DNA of 16,820 nucleotides, from the NCBI GenBank assembly GCA_009733775.1, contig WOGZ01000530.1, positions 1-16,820 on the forward strand, in the 5' to 3' direction. The notes under the pieces are model-generated. The model saw only the letters and a list, made by a program, of their open reading frames with translations. It ran no database searches and was not told where the DNA came from. Every line of letters starts with the position of its first letter. Position 1 is the stretch's first letter. The position numbers and the translations under genes are program-made. The stretch comes from Alectoria sarmentosa. Its lineage: Eukaryota; Ascomycota; Lecanoromycetes; Lecanorales; Parmeliaceae. Shown piece after piece: positions 1 to 8,846 of this stretch.

Positions 1-37
1 TATCTCCGAGTATCTTCGTATACATTTATATCGCAAT

Positions 38-191
38 TGTTGAAAACATGTTGAAAAAATGTTGAAAACATGTTGAGAACAAAAACATGTTGAAAATATG
101 TTAAAGACAAAAAATATGTTGAAAATATGTTGAAATTATGTTGAAATTATGTTGAAAATATGTTAAAAATATGTTCAAATTACGTTAAAAG
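38..191. repeat. 11-bp tandem repeat (minisatellite)
   Basis: About thirteen head-to-tail copies of an 11-bp unit close to ATGTTGAAAAC run through this stretch. Most are exactly 11 bp; two are longer, at 17-18 bp, through an inserted AGACAAAAA-like piece. Units differ mainly at the last two or three bases (AAC, AAT, ATT). The unit length is not a multiple of three, so this is not a protein repeat. A 25-bp sequence containing TTTATATCGCAATT flanks the array on both sides, at about 23-47 and 215-239, which suggests the array grew inside or beside a duplicated segment. No gene is apparent here. Confidence 0.85.
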
Positions 192-715
192 TTTATTAAA
201 AGTCTTTTAATAAAATATTTATATCGCAATTATTGAAAAAATGATAAAATATTATTGAAAAATTGTTATCAAAAACACGATAATGAGATTTTTTGATTAA
301 TTGTTAATTGATTGTTGATTTATTGTTGAAAAAACATTAAATTTAATATACGATTAACATTTTAATACGATTAAATTTCAGATGATAATTTTTTACGTTT
401 AAAATAAAGTTAAACAAAACTTAATGTTATTATCTTTTCGACAGATTTTGACAATGCTAAAAATCTGTTGAAAAATAGTTATTATAAACATTTATATAAA
501 TATTTGTTGACAAAGTATTTAATTATGCTAATAGTCCTTTAAGATGTCAATGATTTCGCGAGATCAATTAAAAGAGGGCGATCGTTTTGATTTTGCAAAT
601 AATCAAACCTTAATCATAATCACGTCAAAGTTCTTCATTTACGAAAGATTAAAATTACGAATAAAAAATGAAATCGACATTTTATCGAATTTTTTTATGA
701 ATTTTTAAGCAGCGC
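192..715. other. AT-rich stretch without a gene; possible LTR remnant
   Basis: No open or decayed reading frame that I recognise lies here. It sits just upstream of a candidate primer-binding site and a Ty3-like gag, so by position it could hold the 5' long terminal repeat of that element. I could not find a second copy of it further down the window, which would be needed to call it an LTR. It contains a few less mutated patches, for example GAGGGCGATCG near 576. Confidence 0.3.
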
Positions 716-727
716 TTGTATCAAAGC
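716..727 (+). other. Possible retrotransposon primer-binding site
   Basis: The 12 bases TTGTATCAAAGC differ at two positions from the classical site complementary to the 3' end of initiator tRNA-Met (TGGTATCAGAGC), and one of the two is a G-to-A change. It lies about 170 bp ahead of the first gag-like reading frame, the spacing expected of a leader. The call is an inference from a short match; no matching 5' LTR end could be confirmed. Confidence 0.3.
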
Positions 728-895
728 CCGCTGAGATATAAAATCAAAATTAAAACATTATAATAAATGTAATAAACGACGTATAATATTCATCGCTGTT
801 TGACAATTTCGATAAAAATAATCAAAACTCGAATCGTGAAAATTCGTTTTCATTTAATATAAAAAAGTCATTAATATTCGAACTCAACGTGAAAA

Positions 896-1461
896 ATGAA
901 GATAATCAATCGAAAATGTTTGAGAATCGTTAAAGAAAATTACGTTAACGCATTAAAAGATTTATCATCGAGTCAAGCGATTTTCAAAACGAAATGTTAT
1001 TTACGAATATTATTAAAGACGACGCGAATTTTATTTATACGATCATTAACTTATTCGAGAATTTCGTCAATAATACAATCAAATCTCCTGAAAAATAACG
1101 TAATACATTTAAAAATATAATTGAAAATGTTTAAATTTGTCGAGAAAATTTAATCGTATTTTAATAAGAGAATATATAAATCGATAAAAAAATATATAAA
1201 GTTAAAGTTAAATCTTATATCTTGATTTATCAATTGAGAGACGTCAATACGTGTGTTATCAAAAAAAAAGAAAATGTTGCGAGAATTCGACGATTGCGAG
1301 ATAAATATCATATTATAACGAAAAATTTATATCGTGAAAACGAACAATTTAAAGTTGCCGTTGCGACGTCACACGAAAAAAAATTAATGAATTTCGATGC
1401 GAAGAAACATTATGTGAAAGTTCGTTTATGTTATAATACGTTTTTCTTTTCAATCTCTTAA
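896..1461 (+). pseudogene. Probable N-terminal part of Ty3-like gag, decayed
   Basis: Two short open stretches (896-1120 and 1222-1461) lie in different frames between the possible primer-binding site and the recognisable gag core. The second encodes a charged, helix-prone segment rich in Lys, Arg and Glu (for example RIRRLRDKYHIITKNLYREN), of the kind often found as a coiled coil at the start of fungal gag proteins. Assignment to gag rests mostly on position and strand. The frame changes between pieces imply small indels. Confidence 0.35.
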
Positions 1462-1539
1462 GAGAGAGCAATCGACATTACACATTTATTATAAAAATAA
1501 ATGTTACGAATACGAGAATTGTCATTAACATTAATAAAT

Positions 1540-2570
1540 ATTATTCGAATATGAAAAACTTTGAGGATTTCAAAGAAGATCGTTATAAGTGAAACGATTA
1601 ACGCATACATTTTTATGCGAAATTTAAACAAAATGCTAAATAATTCTTTATCAAATTCGATAAAATCGATTATGTGAAAGATCATTGCAAAAACATAACT
1701 TTCAATATCATTAAAACTCGTTCAAATATAATTCATTATAATCTTTATTTCACGATAAACGAAATAATTAAAAAATTGAAAAACATATTTAAAACATATA
1801 ATAAACTTATCAAATTAAATGTAAATTTTCATAATTCAAATTTCGATATGAATATTAAAGACAAAAAGAAATCTTTTGAGATTTTTAATATTCGTTTCAA
1901 CGCAACAATCGTTTCTTTAAATTATACGAACATTTTGAAAATGTTTAATTTGAAACGATTGATTAATATACGATTAAAGTATCGAGTTTTTGACGAAAGC
2001 TTTATCTCATTTCGAGACATAATCGTTCGTTTACGTCACATCGTCATAAATTTAAAAGTTATTAATAATGCATTTTTAAATAAAGATAACAAATCTAAAA
2101 ACGATTAAAGAATTGAAAATGAAAAATTCATTGAATTATCGATACGTAACAATAATCTTTTCTTCGATAAAGAAGAAAGCAATAATCGATCGAACAATTT
2201 CAAATAAGATTTCTCATATCAAGATATAAAATATCATTATTTAAAAACTTTGATTAATCGAATCGTTAAAGAGAATCGTTATTAAAAATGTTTTAAAATT
2301 AATCATCGTTTCGATGATGAAAGTGCGTTATATTAAAACGCAAAATCTTTTAATAAAGATCAAATGAAAATTATGATAAAAATCATAAAAATTGAAATTA
2401 AAAAAGAATAAAAACTTATCGAATTTTTTAATAAATCGAAAAATTAAATGTTTTTGATTAAATCGTCGTTAAAGATTTAAAAAAGCGTTTGCGCATAAGA
2501 ATTAAAGAATTAAAAAAAAAAACTCTCTCGTTTTCGTCACGTTTTCAATTTATATTATTATTATCAAAAC
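1540..2570 (+). pseudogene. gag: Ty3/gypsy-like gag, decayed
   Basis: One frame can be read from about 1540 to 2570 across scattered stops. It has the pattern of the fungal Ty3-type gag (retrotrans_gag) domain. An early block has aromatic residues around a lost Trp (NMKNFEDFKEDRYK, then RIHFYAKFKQNAK). Next come a block of the form NEIIKKLKNIFKTYNKLIK, then SFEIFNIRFNATIVSLNY, then LKRLINIRLKYRVFDESF and SFRDIIVRLRHI. In living relatives this order builds the capsid helices that package the element's RNA. The longest open piece is 1674-2108. After the stop at 2107 the same frame continues as a basic, Asn/Lys-rich tail with a possible but unclear zinc-knuckle remnant near 2288. Stops fall at positions consistent with Gln or Trp codons, so the gene is dead. 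Confidence 0.75.
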
Positions 2571-2581
2571 ATTATTATAAT

Positions 2582-2880
2582 ATGAATAACAATTAAATTT
2601 TTTTTGAATAAGTTTATATCGATAAAAATGTTATCAAAGTCAATTATTTTATTAATATTAAAATCTTTATATATAGTTTTATAAACGTTATCTTTGTTAT
2701 AAAAAACAGATTATCGAAAATGATTTTATTTAAATCTTATAGATTGCGCTTAATTGACGATAAGTTTACATTTAATATTATACATATAACTTTTATCAAA
2801 TTAATCATCGACGATCACGTGAAGAATTTATAATATTTCGTTATCGCTTTTAAACAATTTGAGATTATTTTAAGAATGTC
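2582..2880 (+). pseudogene. pol: Ty3-like retroviral-type aspartic protease region, decayed
   Basis: Downstream of gag, shifted by -1, a frame reads through about three stops. It resembles the protease start of fungal Ty3 pol: an Asn/Ile-rich strand where the catalytic triplet would be (about 2664-2672, no longer a clean Asp-Ser/Thr-Gly), then SYRLRLIDDKF, an ITH-like strand and LIIDDHVKNL, and finally IILRMSR at 2859-2879. That last motif corresponds to the ILGMPW-type motif that closes the domain, with Gly to Arg. The -1 relation between gag and pol is common in this superfamily but could be an indel. The match ends abruptly at about 2880 and no reverse transcriptase or integrase of this element follows, so it is truncated. 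Confidence 0.55.
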
Positions 2881-3263
2881 ACGGTGTCAAGGGTGCCGAG
2901 CATTGACCTTATCAAGATACTTATCTTGTTTATTAATTGTATTTGTCAAGCAAATACCTTGTCAAACGTATAATTTAACATATTTACATAAATAATTAAT
3001 TTTGCTAAAGAAAAGAATCATTTTACACATTATTAATGAATATTTCATGTTGCTCTTATAATATGATAATAACATTTATACGATGTTAATTAATTATCGT
3101 ATGATTCAAGAGCTTCTCCGTCATTAATTTACGTTTTAAAAACCTTTTACAAACGTTCTGATCATTATTTTAAGTCTTTCGTTAACGTCTTTACATTGCT
3201 TATTTAAACAATTTGCTTACCTTAATAAATCATGTATTTTTATTTTTATCTCAAATTAACAAA
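2878..3263. repeat. Less mutated segment, possibly a solo LTR
   Basis: Base composition changes abruptly at about 2880: CGGTGTCAAGGGTGCCGAGC keeps GG, CC and TG pairs that are nearly absent elsewhere. The segment starts with TGTCAC and could end at AACA near 3263, the TG...CA limits typical of an LTR, and it interrupts the Ty3-like protease frame. I see no target-site duplication and no second copy in the window, so the LTR reading is weak. No gene is visible. Confidence 0.2.
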
Positions 3264-3604
3264 TCACGTCGTCGTAATCAACGAAATCAACAACTTTTTT
3301 AAATGAAAAATAATCATTTTAATTTTTCAATTCGACGATTTCATTAAAATAACATATTCTCATTTTAATTTATTTAAATCTACGATAAAAGATGTAATTC
3401 ATTACGTTATTATTTATATTTTCAAATTCTCAAAATTTTCGAAATTTATAACGTTTTGAAACGATAAAATAAAAGTTAAATTTAATTCGTTAGGATTCGA
3501 ATTAATAATAACGTGATTATCAAATTGAATCATTAATAAGCCTTTTTTCCGCAAGGCTGTCAAGTTTTTCGACGATTTTATTAAATAATTAATTGAATTG
3601 TTAA
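3240..3604 (-). pseudogene. Helitron-type N-terminal domain fragment, decayed (tentative)
   Basis: On the minus strand 3604-3414 is open and the frame continues to about 3240 through Trp/Gln-type stops. The readable part contains ALRKKGLLMIQFDNHVIINS followed by NPNELNLTFILSFQNVINFE. This is laid out like the N-terminal domain of fungal Helitron helicases, where a NP-x-L segment precedes an F-P-x-LFP-x-G-x-GGFE motif; here Asn stands where Gly codons GGN would have mutated to AAN. Helitron proteins replicate rolling-circle transposons, but no helicase or Rep motif is visible nearby. The reading is cut by the MITE at 3605. The first residues of the open frame come from MITE sequence and do not belong to it. 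The family assignment is an inference from one motif block. Confidence 0.3.
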
Positions 3605-3617
3605 TGTCGAAATTCAG

Positions 3618-3639
3618 GTCACGTGATAGATCACGTGAC
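3618..3639. repeat. Palindrome with two CACGTG sites in M1 left end
   Basis: Ten-base arms GTCACGTGAT and ATCACGTGAC are separated by AG and pair perfectly. CACGTG is the classical E-box bound by bHLH regulators such as fungal Pho4/Cbf1 types; that any protein binds here is speculation. Confidence 0.7.
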
Positions 3640-3971
3640 GGGCGCATGCGCTCGTAACTTAGGTCGCACTTTCCTCCGTAACACTCTTAAAGCAATACAA
3701 TTAAGTGTTTTACATTATATTTTCACAGGTTATGAACTCGAGTTTGCCCGGCGATCGTTATAAATATAATCTATTTATTTATCATTATGATTATAATTGT
3801 TTTTAGGCATTTCATGCTCACCGTAATGAAATAATCAATTATAAAAATCTTCATTCATTAACCTTCTTGAAATAAACAATTTTCATTTATAAAATGATGT
3901 GAAAATATGATGTAAAACACTTAATTGTATTATTTTAAGAGTGTTACGAAGGAAAGTGCGATCTATATTAT

Positions 3972-3985
3972 GGGCGCATGCGCCC
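3972..3985. repeat. Perfect 14-bp GC-rich palindrome in M1 right end
   Basis: GGGCGCATGCGCCC is self-complementary and is the most GC-rich run in this part of the window. Versions with one or two transitions occur in the left end of M1 and in M2 (11011-11024). Confidence 0.85.
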
Positions 3986-4039
3986 GTATCACGTGACCTG
4001 AATTTCGACACTTCCCTTCGCACGTATATTTTTAAAAAA

Positions 4040-4114
4040 ATCGAACGTCGAATAAGTAAAATGAATCGAGCGTCGGATAATTATAATGAGCCTAACGCCG
4101 GGTAATTAATGTGA
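4040..4114. repeat. Three tandem 25-bp repeats with graded mutation
   Basis: Units at 4040-4064, 4065-4089 and 4090-4114 align without gaps. The core reads CGTCGAA, CGTCGGA and CGCCGGG in order, so the units differ there only by C/T and G/A changes and become progressively richer in GC towards the right. No function is apparent. Confidence 0.8.
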
Positions 4115-4160
4115 AATCATTTTTATACACCTCTTCAATCCCCTATACGCTCGATAAAAA

Positions 4161-4392
4161 CCCGAATTTCAAACATAAAATTCGAAACTCGCGATGTTCA
4201 AAATCGAATAAAAACAATAAAAATTCGAAAAAGAATGACATTTCTCTCTTCTCATAAACCACCTTTATCTCATAAACCACTTCTTACCCCTTATGCACCA
4301 TTCTTATTTTCTATAAACATTCGAATTTCAAAAACGAAATTCGAAATTCGCGATGTTCAAAGCCGGATAAAAAAAATAAAATCGAAAATCTG
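4161..4392. repeat. Direct repeat of about 70 bp in pyrimidine-rich DNA
   Basis: A copy at 4161-4235 and one at 4321-4392 share CGAATTTCAAA, a second inverted-looking AAATTCGAAA block and CGCGATGTTCAAA. Between them the top strand is pyrimidine-rich, with a smaller repeat CTCATAAACCAC at about 4251 and 4269. Unlike the neighbours this stretch keeps CC and CT. The two copies also share pyrimidine-rich sequence ahead of them, so the true unit may be about 160 bp. No coding region is recognised. Confidence 0.6.
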
Positions 4393-4439
4393 AAAACGAT
4401 TATATTCTTTTGAACATATTCGTCACGATATCACATAGA

Positions 4440-5147
4440 AAAAATTTCACTTTTTGACGAAAAATCGTTTTTTGACAAATTTATTTTCAATTTATCTGAT
4501 GCACACCAAAAATCGACCGACACATAATCGATAAATATATGTGAAAATTTATTTTTCGATTGAATAAAATATTTCGAATTATATATACGATCGACTGCAA
4601 GACTCGTAAGAGTCGTTTCAAAATATTAATATTTGATAATAATGATTAATAACGTGCATGCGAAAGATATATAATGATGATATTCATAATGCTGATAGCG
4701 ACAATAACGTTTAAAAACATAAATACGATGATCTTAAAGATATAAGCATAATGATTTTAAAAGACATAAATATAATGATCTTAATGAGAATATTTAAGGC
4801 GATTAACGAAAAAACGACGATAGCGACCTTTTGAATAACGCCGCAAATCTCAAATTTGAATCAAATATAAATATAAATGTTTCGAAAAGAGATTCGCAAA
4901 ACTTATGAATATAATTATAATAACGATAAATTAATTTTTAATATGATGATGACATAACGGAGTTTTAACACGTTAAAATTAATATTGAAATTTTGCGAAT
5001 AATTCCGATTCCGATCGATCATTCGATCGATTATTCGAAATGTGAAAATTAATAAAATCGCTTTTTTGAAATTGAAAGCGTTAAATAATGACAATAAAAC
5101 GATTTAAACGATTTAAACGTCTCAAAAGTCTTTCTTAAAACAATGAT
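4440..5147. other. AT-rich region after copia-1 pol; possible 3' LTR side
   Basis: This follows the 3' end of copia-1 pol, which runs on the minus strand, so the polypurine tract and 3' LTR of that element would be expected here. I could not define LTR ends or find a matching 5' copy beyond 8634. The region contains a small hairpin GACTC-GTAA-GAGTC near 4601, three 24-bp repeats at 4716, and the self-complementary cluster GATCGATCATTCGATCGATT near 5015. No gene is recognised. Confidence 0.35.
4716..4787. repeat. Three tandem 24-bp repeats
   Basis: Units at 4716-4739, 4740-4763 and 4764-4787 share the pattern ACATAAATATAATGATCTTA. Because 24 is a multiple of three, each unit would encode the same eight residues on the plus strand (KDINIMIL-like), open through the array, but no larger gene is recognised around it. 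Confidence 0.75.
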
Positions 5148-5972
5148 TCAAATAATTTTAAATGAATGATATGAAATTATTTTCATTTCAAGGGCATCGC
5201 GGAAAACAACGAATTTGTCGAAACATAAAATCTTAATAAGATCATCAATCATCTGTTTATCAATGAAAACATATTAAACATTCATAATATCATTATTAAC
5301 TTTTTCGCGCATAAAATGATGAACGATATTAATATGTTTAATGCGAGCATAAAATTGAGCGTTTTTTGCGAAAACGATTACGTTTTAATTATCCTCAAAA
5401 ATCACGATAATCTTAAAATCCGAATCGTCAAATCGCAAAAATTAATTGAGAAGATTTTTCAATCAAATAATTTTCTTAATAATTTGCGTTTAATCAATAT
5501 ATTTTGTTTCATAAATAAATAATGTTATAATAATTTGACGCTTATTTAATTAATTAATAACGTTATTATTCAAATTAAATAAATAATCAAAAATGAATCT
5601 TTGAATTAAGTTTTTAATTTAATTAAAATTAATATAATCGAATAAATTCTTTAAAAAGTCTTTATACACGAGTTTATAATGCATCGTATTTTTAAAATAT
5701 CGAAAAATTCGAATAATCGCATTTTAATATGTTGAAATAAAATTAATTAAATATCGATTAATCAAAAAAATAGCATAAACGATATCGAGATAAGTTTTTA
5801 ACATAATATATATGAGAAAATTTATAACGAATTAATATTTTTTATAAAACTTTTTAAAAATCATATAATTCTCTTCGATGAGCGTCAATTTGCGATTGAT
5901 TTCGAATAATATATTAATAAAAATGAAATTTCAACATTTGAAATAATTGAAAAAACGTGTGATATACGTTTT
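5148..5972 (-). pseudogene. copia-1 RNase H and pol C-terminus
   Basis: The reverse transcriptase frame continues through stops to a TGA at 5148-5150. Recognisable blocks are YLDIVYAIFLINRYL (the PDIAYAVS block), IFRYFKNTMHYKLVYK (the RYLKGT block), IYETKYID (the TTEAEYIAL block), then IFEDN, AKNAQFYARIKHINIVHHF and QMIDDLIKIL (the ADILTK block). RNase H removes the RNA template during cDNA synthesis in active elements. The unbroken colinearity over about 340 codons shows that decay was by substitution. A plus-strand open stretch at 5316-5522 is only the complement of this gene. Confidence 0.85.
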
Positions 5973-6500
5973 TTATTTTAAATGAATAATATCATTATAA
6001 CGATTTTTTTTAATGATTATGTTCAAATAAAAGACGTATGATCTTAAATTTAATATATAAAATTTGACGTTTAAGACATCTTTAATTCGTTTGATAACGA
6101 CTTTATTACGATTTATAATTAAAACATTATCAACGTAAAGCGTTATAATGATTTTTTTTTTAAAATTCATAAACACATTATCGTTCAATTCGATAAAATT
6201 GAGATCGAGTTTTTTTATATAAATTGAAAAATGTTAATATCAAATTTTAAAAGATCATTTTAAATTATAAAAAATCTTATTTAATTTGCAAATCTTGATA
6301 TTATCTTTATTAAAATCGTTAAATTATTATATATAAATGTTCTCTTGAACATCGTTATAAAAAAAAACGATTTTGATATTTATTTATTTTATATTTTAAT
6401 TCATAATCATCGCAAACGCAAAAATCGTTTTATAATTTATAAACTTTATTATTAACGCGAAAATATTATAATAATCACGATTTTTTTGTTATTCGAATCC
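5973..6500 (-). pseudogene. copia-1 reverse transcriptase
   Basis: In a single frame, and crossing stops, I read INIKIVFFYNDVQENIYI (the family's DVKTAFLNGDLEEEIYM block), KICKLNKIFYNLK (the CRLNKSLYGLKQ block), and then ITLYVDNVLII at 6143-6111. The last is the polymerase active-site box YVDD, with the second Asp changed to Asn (6126-6128). The open piece 6188-5973 continues with a lysine-rich strand and the YFLGI-like segment VFYLNIIIKK. The N-terminal fingers region, above about 6500, is too decayed to read. The frame runs without a shift into RNase H. Confidence 0.85.
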
Positions 6501-7489
6501 TCGAACAATTTAATGTGTTTTATAACGAATAACTTTTTTTTCGAAATTTCGCTTCACGATGTAAACTTAACGATTTCAAAAAACATAAATCTTTAAAAAC
6601 GTTTGAATAAAATATCAGATGTTATTATTCATAAAAGATTTATATTCATTTCGCATATCAATTTTTCAATTTATATAAATCAAATTATTGAAAATCGTTT
6701 ATTCATAAATTATAAATTTGAAAATATTAAATTTATTAATATAATTCGCAAAAAGAGCAAAAATAACGAAAACTTTCGTTAAAAAATCAAATAATAAATC
6801 ACGAAAATCGAAAATAATGAGATTTTTATAATCATTAAATATTTTTTAAATAATCTTATACTCGAAATGTTCTCGTACAATTTTTATTTTAATAAATTTT
6901 AAAAATATCGACGAAGAGAAAATGATAATAGACTTATCGATTAATGTAACAAATTTGATAAATGTTATAAATATACGCATTGTAATAACGATAAAATGAA
7001 ATTTTTAAAAACGATTAACGATTAACGACGAAATATTCATTAATGATAATCGATTTAACGATTTAATTGAAATTATAAATTCAACGTTTAATAATATAAT
7101 GATACGTTATTTATTTAATGTTTTTTTATAACGAATATTAATATAAAAAAACGTTAACGTTTATTTAAAAATTTATAAATCTTAATTTCTTTTTCAAAAT
7201 TCACGAAATGTGAATGTTTTTTAATAAAATATATATCGTTAACGCGAATAATCTTCTTTTTGATTAAATTATAAAAACGAAAAATGAATTCGTTTTCATA
7301 ATTTAAAAGAATATATTTTTCGTTTTTATTTATAATTTTTTTTTAAATACGTTTTAAAATGTAAATAATGAAATTAATGATACGCAAATGAAAAAGAATA
7401 AATTTACGATAATAAAAAGTTTCGAAAAATGTGATAATGATTTTAATGTTAAAAAAACGCATCGTCAAATAATTAATTATAATCATTAT

Positions 7490-8100
7490 TTCAAATCAAA
7501 AAAATTTATTAAAATTAAAATTTAATAAAATTAAATAAATCTTATTTATTAAAATTTGATTAAATCGCTCAACGATTTTATTCATTTTGAAATTATTTAT
7601 AATAATGAATTTTTATTTGATATTCGTTTAAACGAAACATTTTAAAAAGATTTTGTTAATATATTCGTTTTCATTATCGAGACGAATACGATTAATTCGA
7701 TAATCGCGAAATTTCAAATAAATTTTAAAACGTAAAAATATAACGAAGATTTCATTTTTATAACGAATATAATAAATTTCAAAATAACAAATAAAATCAT
7801 TTTTAAACATTATAAAATATTTATAATCGTTGAAATCAATGAAAATCAAAAATTTAATAAAATCATTATAAACAAATTCGTTCGATAAAATATCGAACGT
7901 TATAAAATTATTATAAAAAATAACTTTTTGACGATTCATCACATAATATTCGCAAATGTATTTTTCGATAATGTTTTTGAAAAAATTTATATTTATAACG
8001 ATATTAAAAAACTTATTAAGATTTTATTAATTTAAATAACTTATGCGAACATATTATAATTAATGAATCGAATTCAAAAAAACGTTATAAACGATCAAAG
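7490..8100 (-). pseudogene. copia-1 integrase
   Basis: The zinc-binding end shows a His near 8050 and CEYYVMNRQK at about 7955-7926, in which the second Cys of the C-x2-C pair has become Tyr. The catalytic core follows: VYNDF (Asp at 7862-7864), the conserved KYF...KNDF block, RIRLDNENEY (Asp at 7676-7678) and MNKIVERFNQ (Glu at 7568-7570). The second Asp and the Glu are separated by exactly 35 residues in one frame, the DX35E spacing of integrases. All three acidic residues survive, but Gly and Ser positions around them are changed and two stops break the frame before the Glu. In an active element the enzyme inserts the cDNA into the genome. Confidence 0.85.
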
Positions 8101-8385
8101 CATTATTATTTTTTCATAAATTCAAAAAAAATAAATCGCGATTTCGCGTATCGATTAACGTGATATTATTTTAAATTAAAATATAATCTTTTTTATAAAA
8201 GACGATTTCAATATCGATATTTAAAAGTTTTTTATTAATAAAAGATTGACGCTTATATCGAGCACGTGTAAAATATTAAAAATCGTTAAAATAACGCGTT
8301 TATTATTAATATTATAATTAAGATTAATAATATCGCAAATAAAAAATTGAATTTTGACGTTTTTAATATTTTTAATAAATCGAGA

Positions 8386-8634
8386 TTAAATCTTAATATA
8401 AATAATGAATATTAAATAATCGATAAAAAAATGATAAATATAATCAAAATTTATCATAATTCGAATATCGAGATTTATAAATTTAATAAATAATAAATTT
8501 TTATTCAAATTCGAATTCGTTATTAAATTGATAAAATTTTTATTTTCGTTTTGATTTTTTTGATTGATTGCACTCAAAATATTAAAATTATTCGAAATGA
8601 AATTCGAATAACTTTGATTATTTAATTTATTCAA
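8386..8634 (-). pseudogene. copia-1 protease region
   Basis: This open stretch starts with an Asn/Gln-rich linker, as is usual between gag and protease. It then has MINFDYIYHFFIDYLIFI around 8457-8404. The family pattern Asp-Ser/Thr-Gly-x-x-x-His is recognisable with Asn for the catalytic Asp (8449-8451), Phe for Ser, Asp for Gly and a kept His, each explained by one C-to-T or G-to-A change. The enzyme, which in active elements cuts the gag-pol polyprotein, would be inactive. The translated start is a TTG, so there is no real start codon here. Confidence 0.55.
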
Positions 8635-8846
8635 AAATGTTATATAAATATAAAAATAATTATTCTTTTTTGAAATATACGTTATATTGACGTTAAGATA
8701 ATTTTTTTTTTTAAAACGAAGATATTAAATAACGCTTTTTCGATGCGTTTGCGTTTAACATTTAAAATATCAATATTTATATAAATAACATCGATTTACG
8801 TTTTCTTTTTCTTTTTTTATTTATTTATAAACTTTTTAAATTTCAA
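8635..8846. other. Junction between copia-1 and the inverted duplication
   Basis: No domain can be read with confidence. On the minus strand there is a Lys/Arg-rich stretch (KRKRIEKALFNIF, around 8750-8710) that could be the gag-pol linker of copia-1. On the plus strand the last 50 bases are a pyrimidine-rich run (TTTCTTTTTCTTT) directly ahead of the ATG of the unidentified frame at 8847. Confidence 0.3.

Larger units (their letters stand above)
3605..4010. mobile_element. MITE-like element M1, complete, 406 bp
   Basis: The element begins TGTCGAAATTCAGGTCACGT and ends with the reverse complement of that sequence. The terminal inverted repeats cover about 3605-3728 and 3891-4010 and match closely, with a small insertion in the left one and most differences being transitions. 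There is no coding capacity inside. Both ends carry the palindrome CACGTG and a GCATGC core; the right end holds a perfect 14-bp palindrome GGGCGCATGCGCCC at 3972-3985, and the left end GTCACGTGAT-AG-ATCACGTGAC at 3618-3639. It is better preserved than the DNA around it, so it probably arrived later. It interrupts the minus-strand Helitron-like fragment. No clear target-site duplication is visible. Three partial relatives lie at 10771, 12891 and 13034. Confidence 0.85.
5148..8634 (-). mobile_element. pol: Ty1/copia retrotransposon pol region (copia-1), decayed
   Basis: Reading the minus strand gives the copia order: protease (about 8450), zinc-binding region and integrase (about 8100-7490), reverse transcriptase (about 6420-5973) and RNase H (5972-5148). 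Integrase before reverse transcriptase separates Ty1/copia from Ty3. The span of about 3.5 kb is close to a complete pol. Protease, integrase and reverse transcriptase/RNase H lie in three different frames, so at least two indels separate them, but each block is internally colinear with the family. Gag and both LTRs were not found; the DNA beyond about 8840 belongs to a different, plus-strand sequence, so the 5' part is probably lost. The dominant damage is transitions that produce TAA or TGA. Confidence 0.85.

Noticed and set aside
1..191. CRISPR array
   Set aside because: The 11-bp units are directly adjacent with no unique spacers; it is a minisatellite.
1458..1685. Open stretch of 75 codons on the minus strand
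   Set aside because: It overlaps the Ty3-like gag read on the plus strand and has only Ile/Phe-rich low-complexity content.
5316..5522. Open stretch of 68 codons on the plus strand
   Set aside because: It is the exact complement of the copia-1 RNase H C-terminus (IFEDN, YARIKHI, DDLIKIL blocks) on the minus strand.
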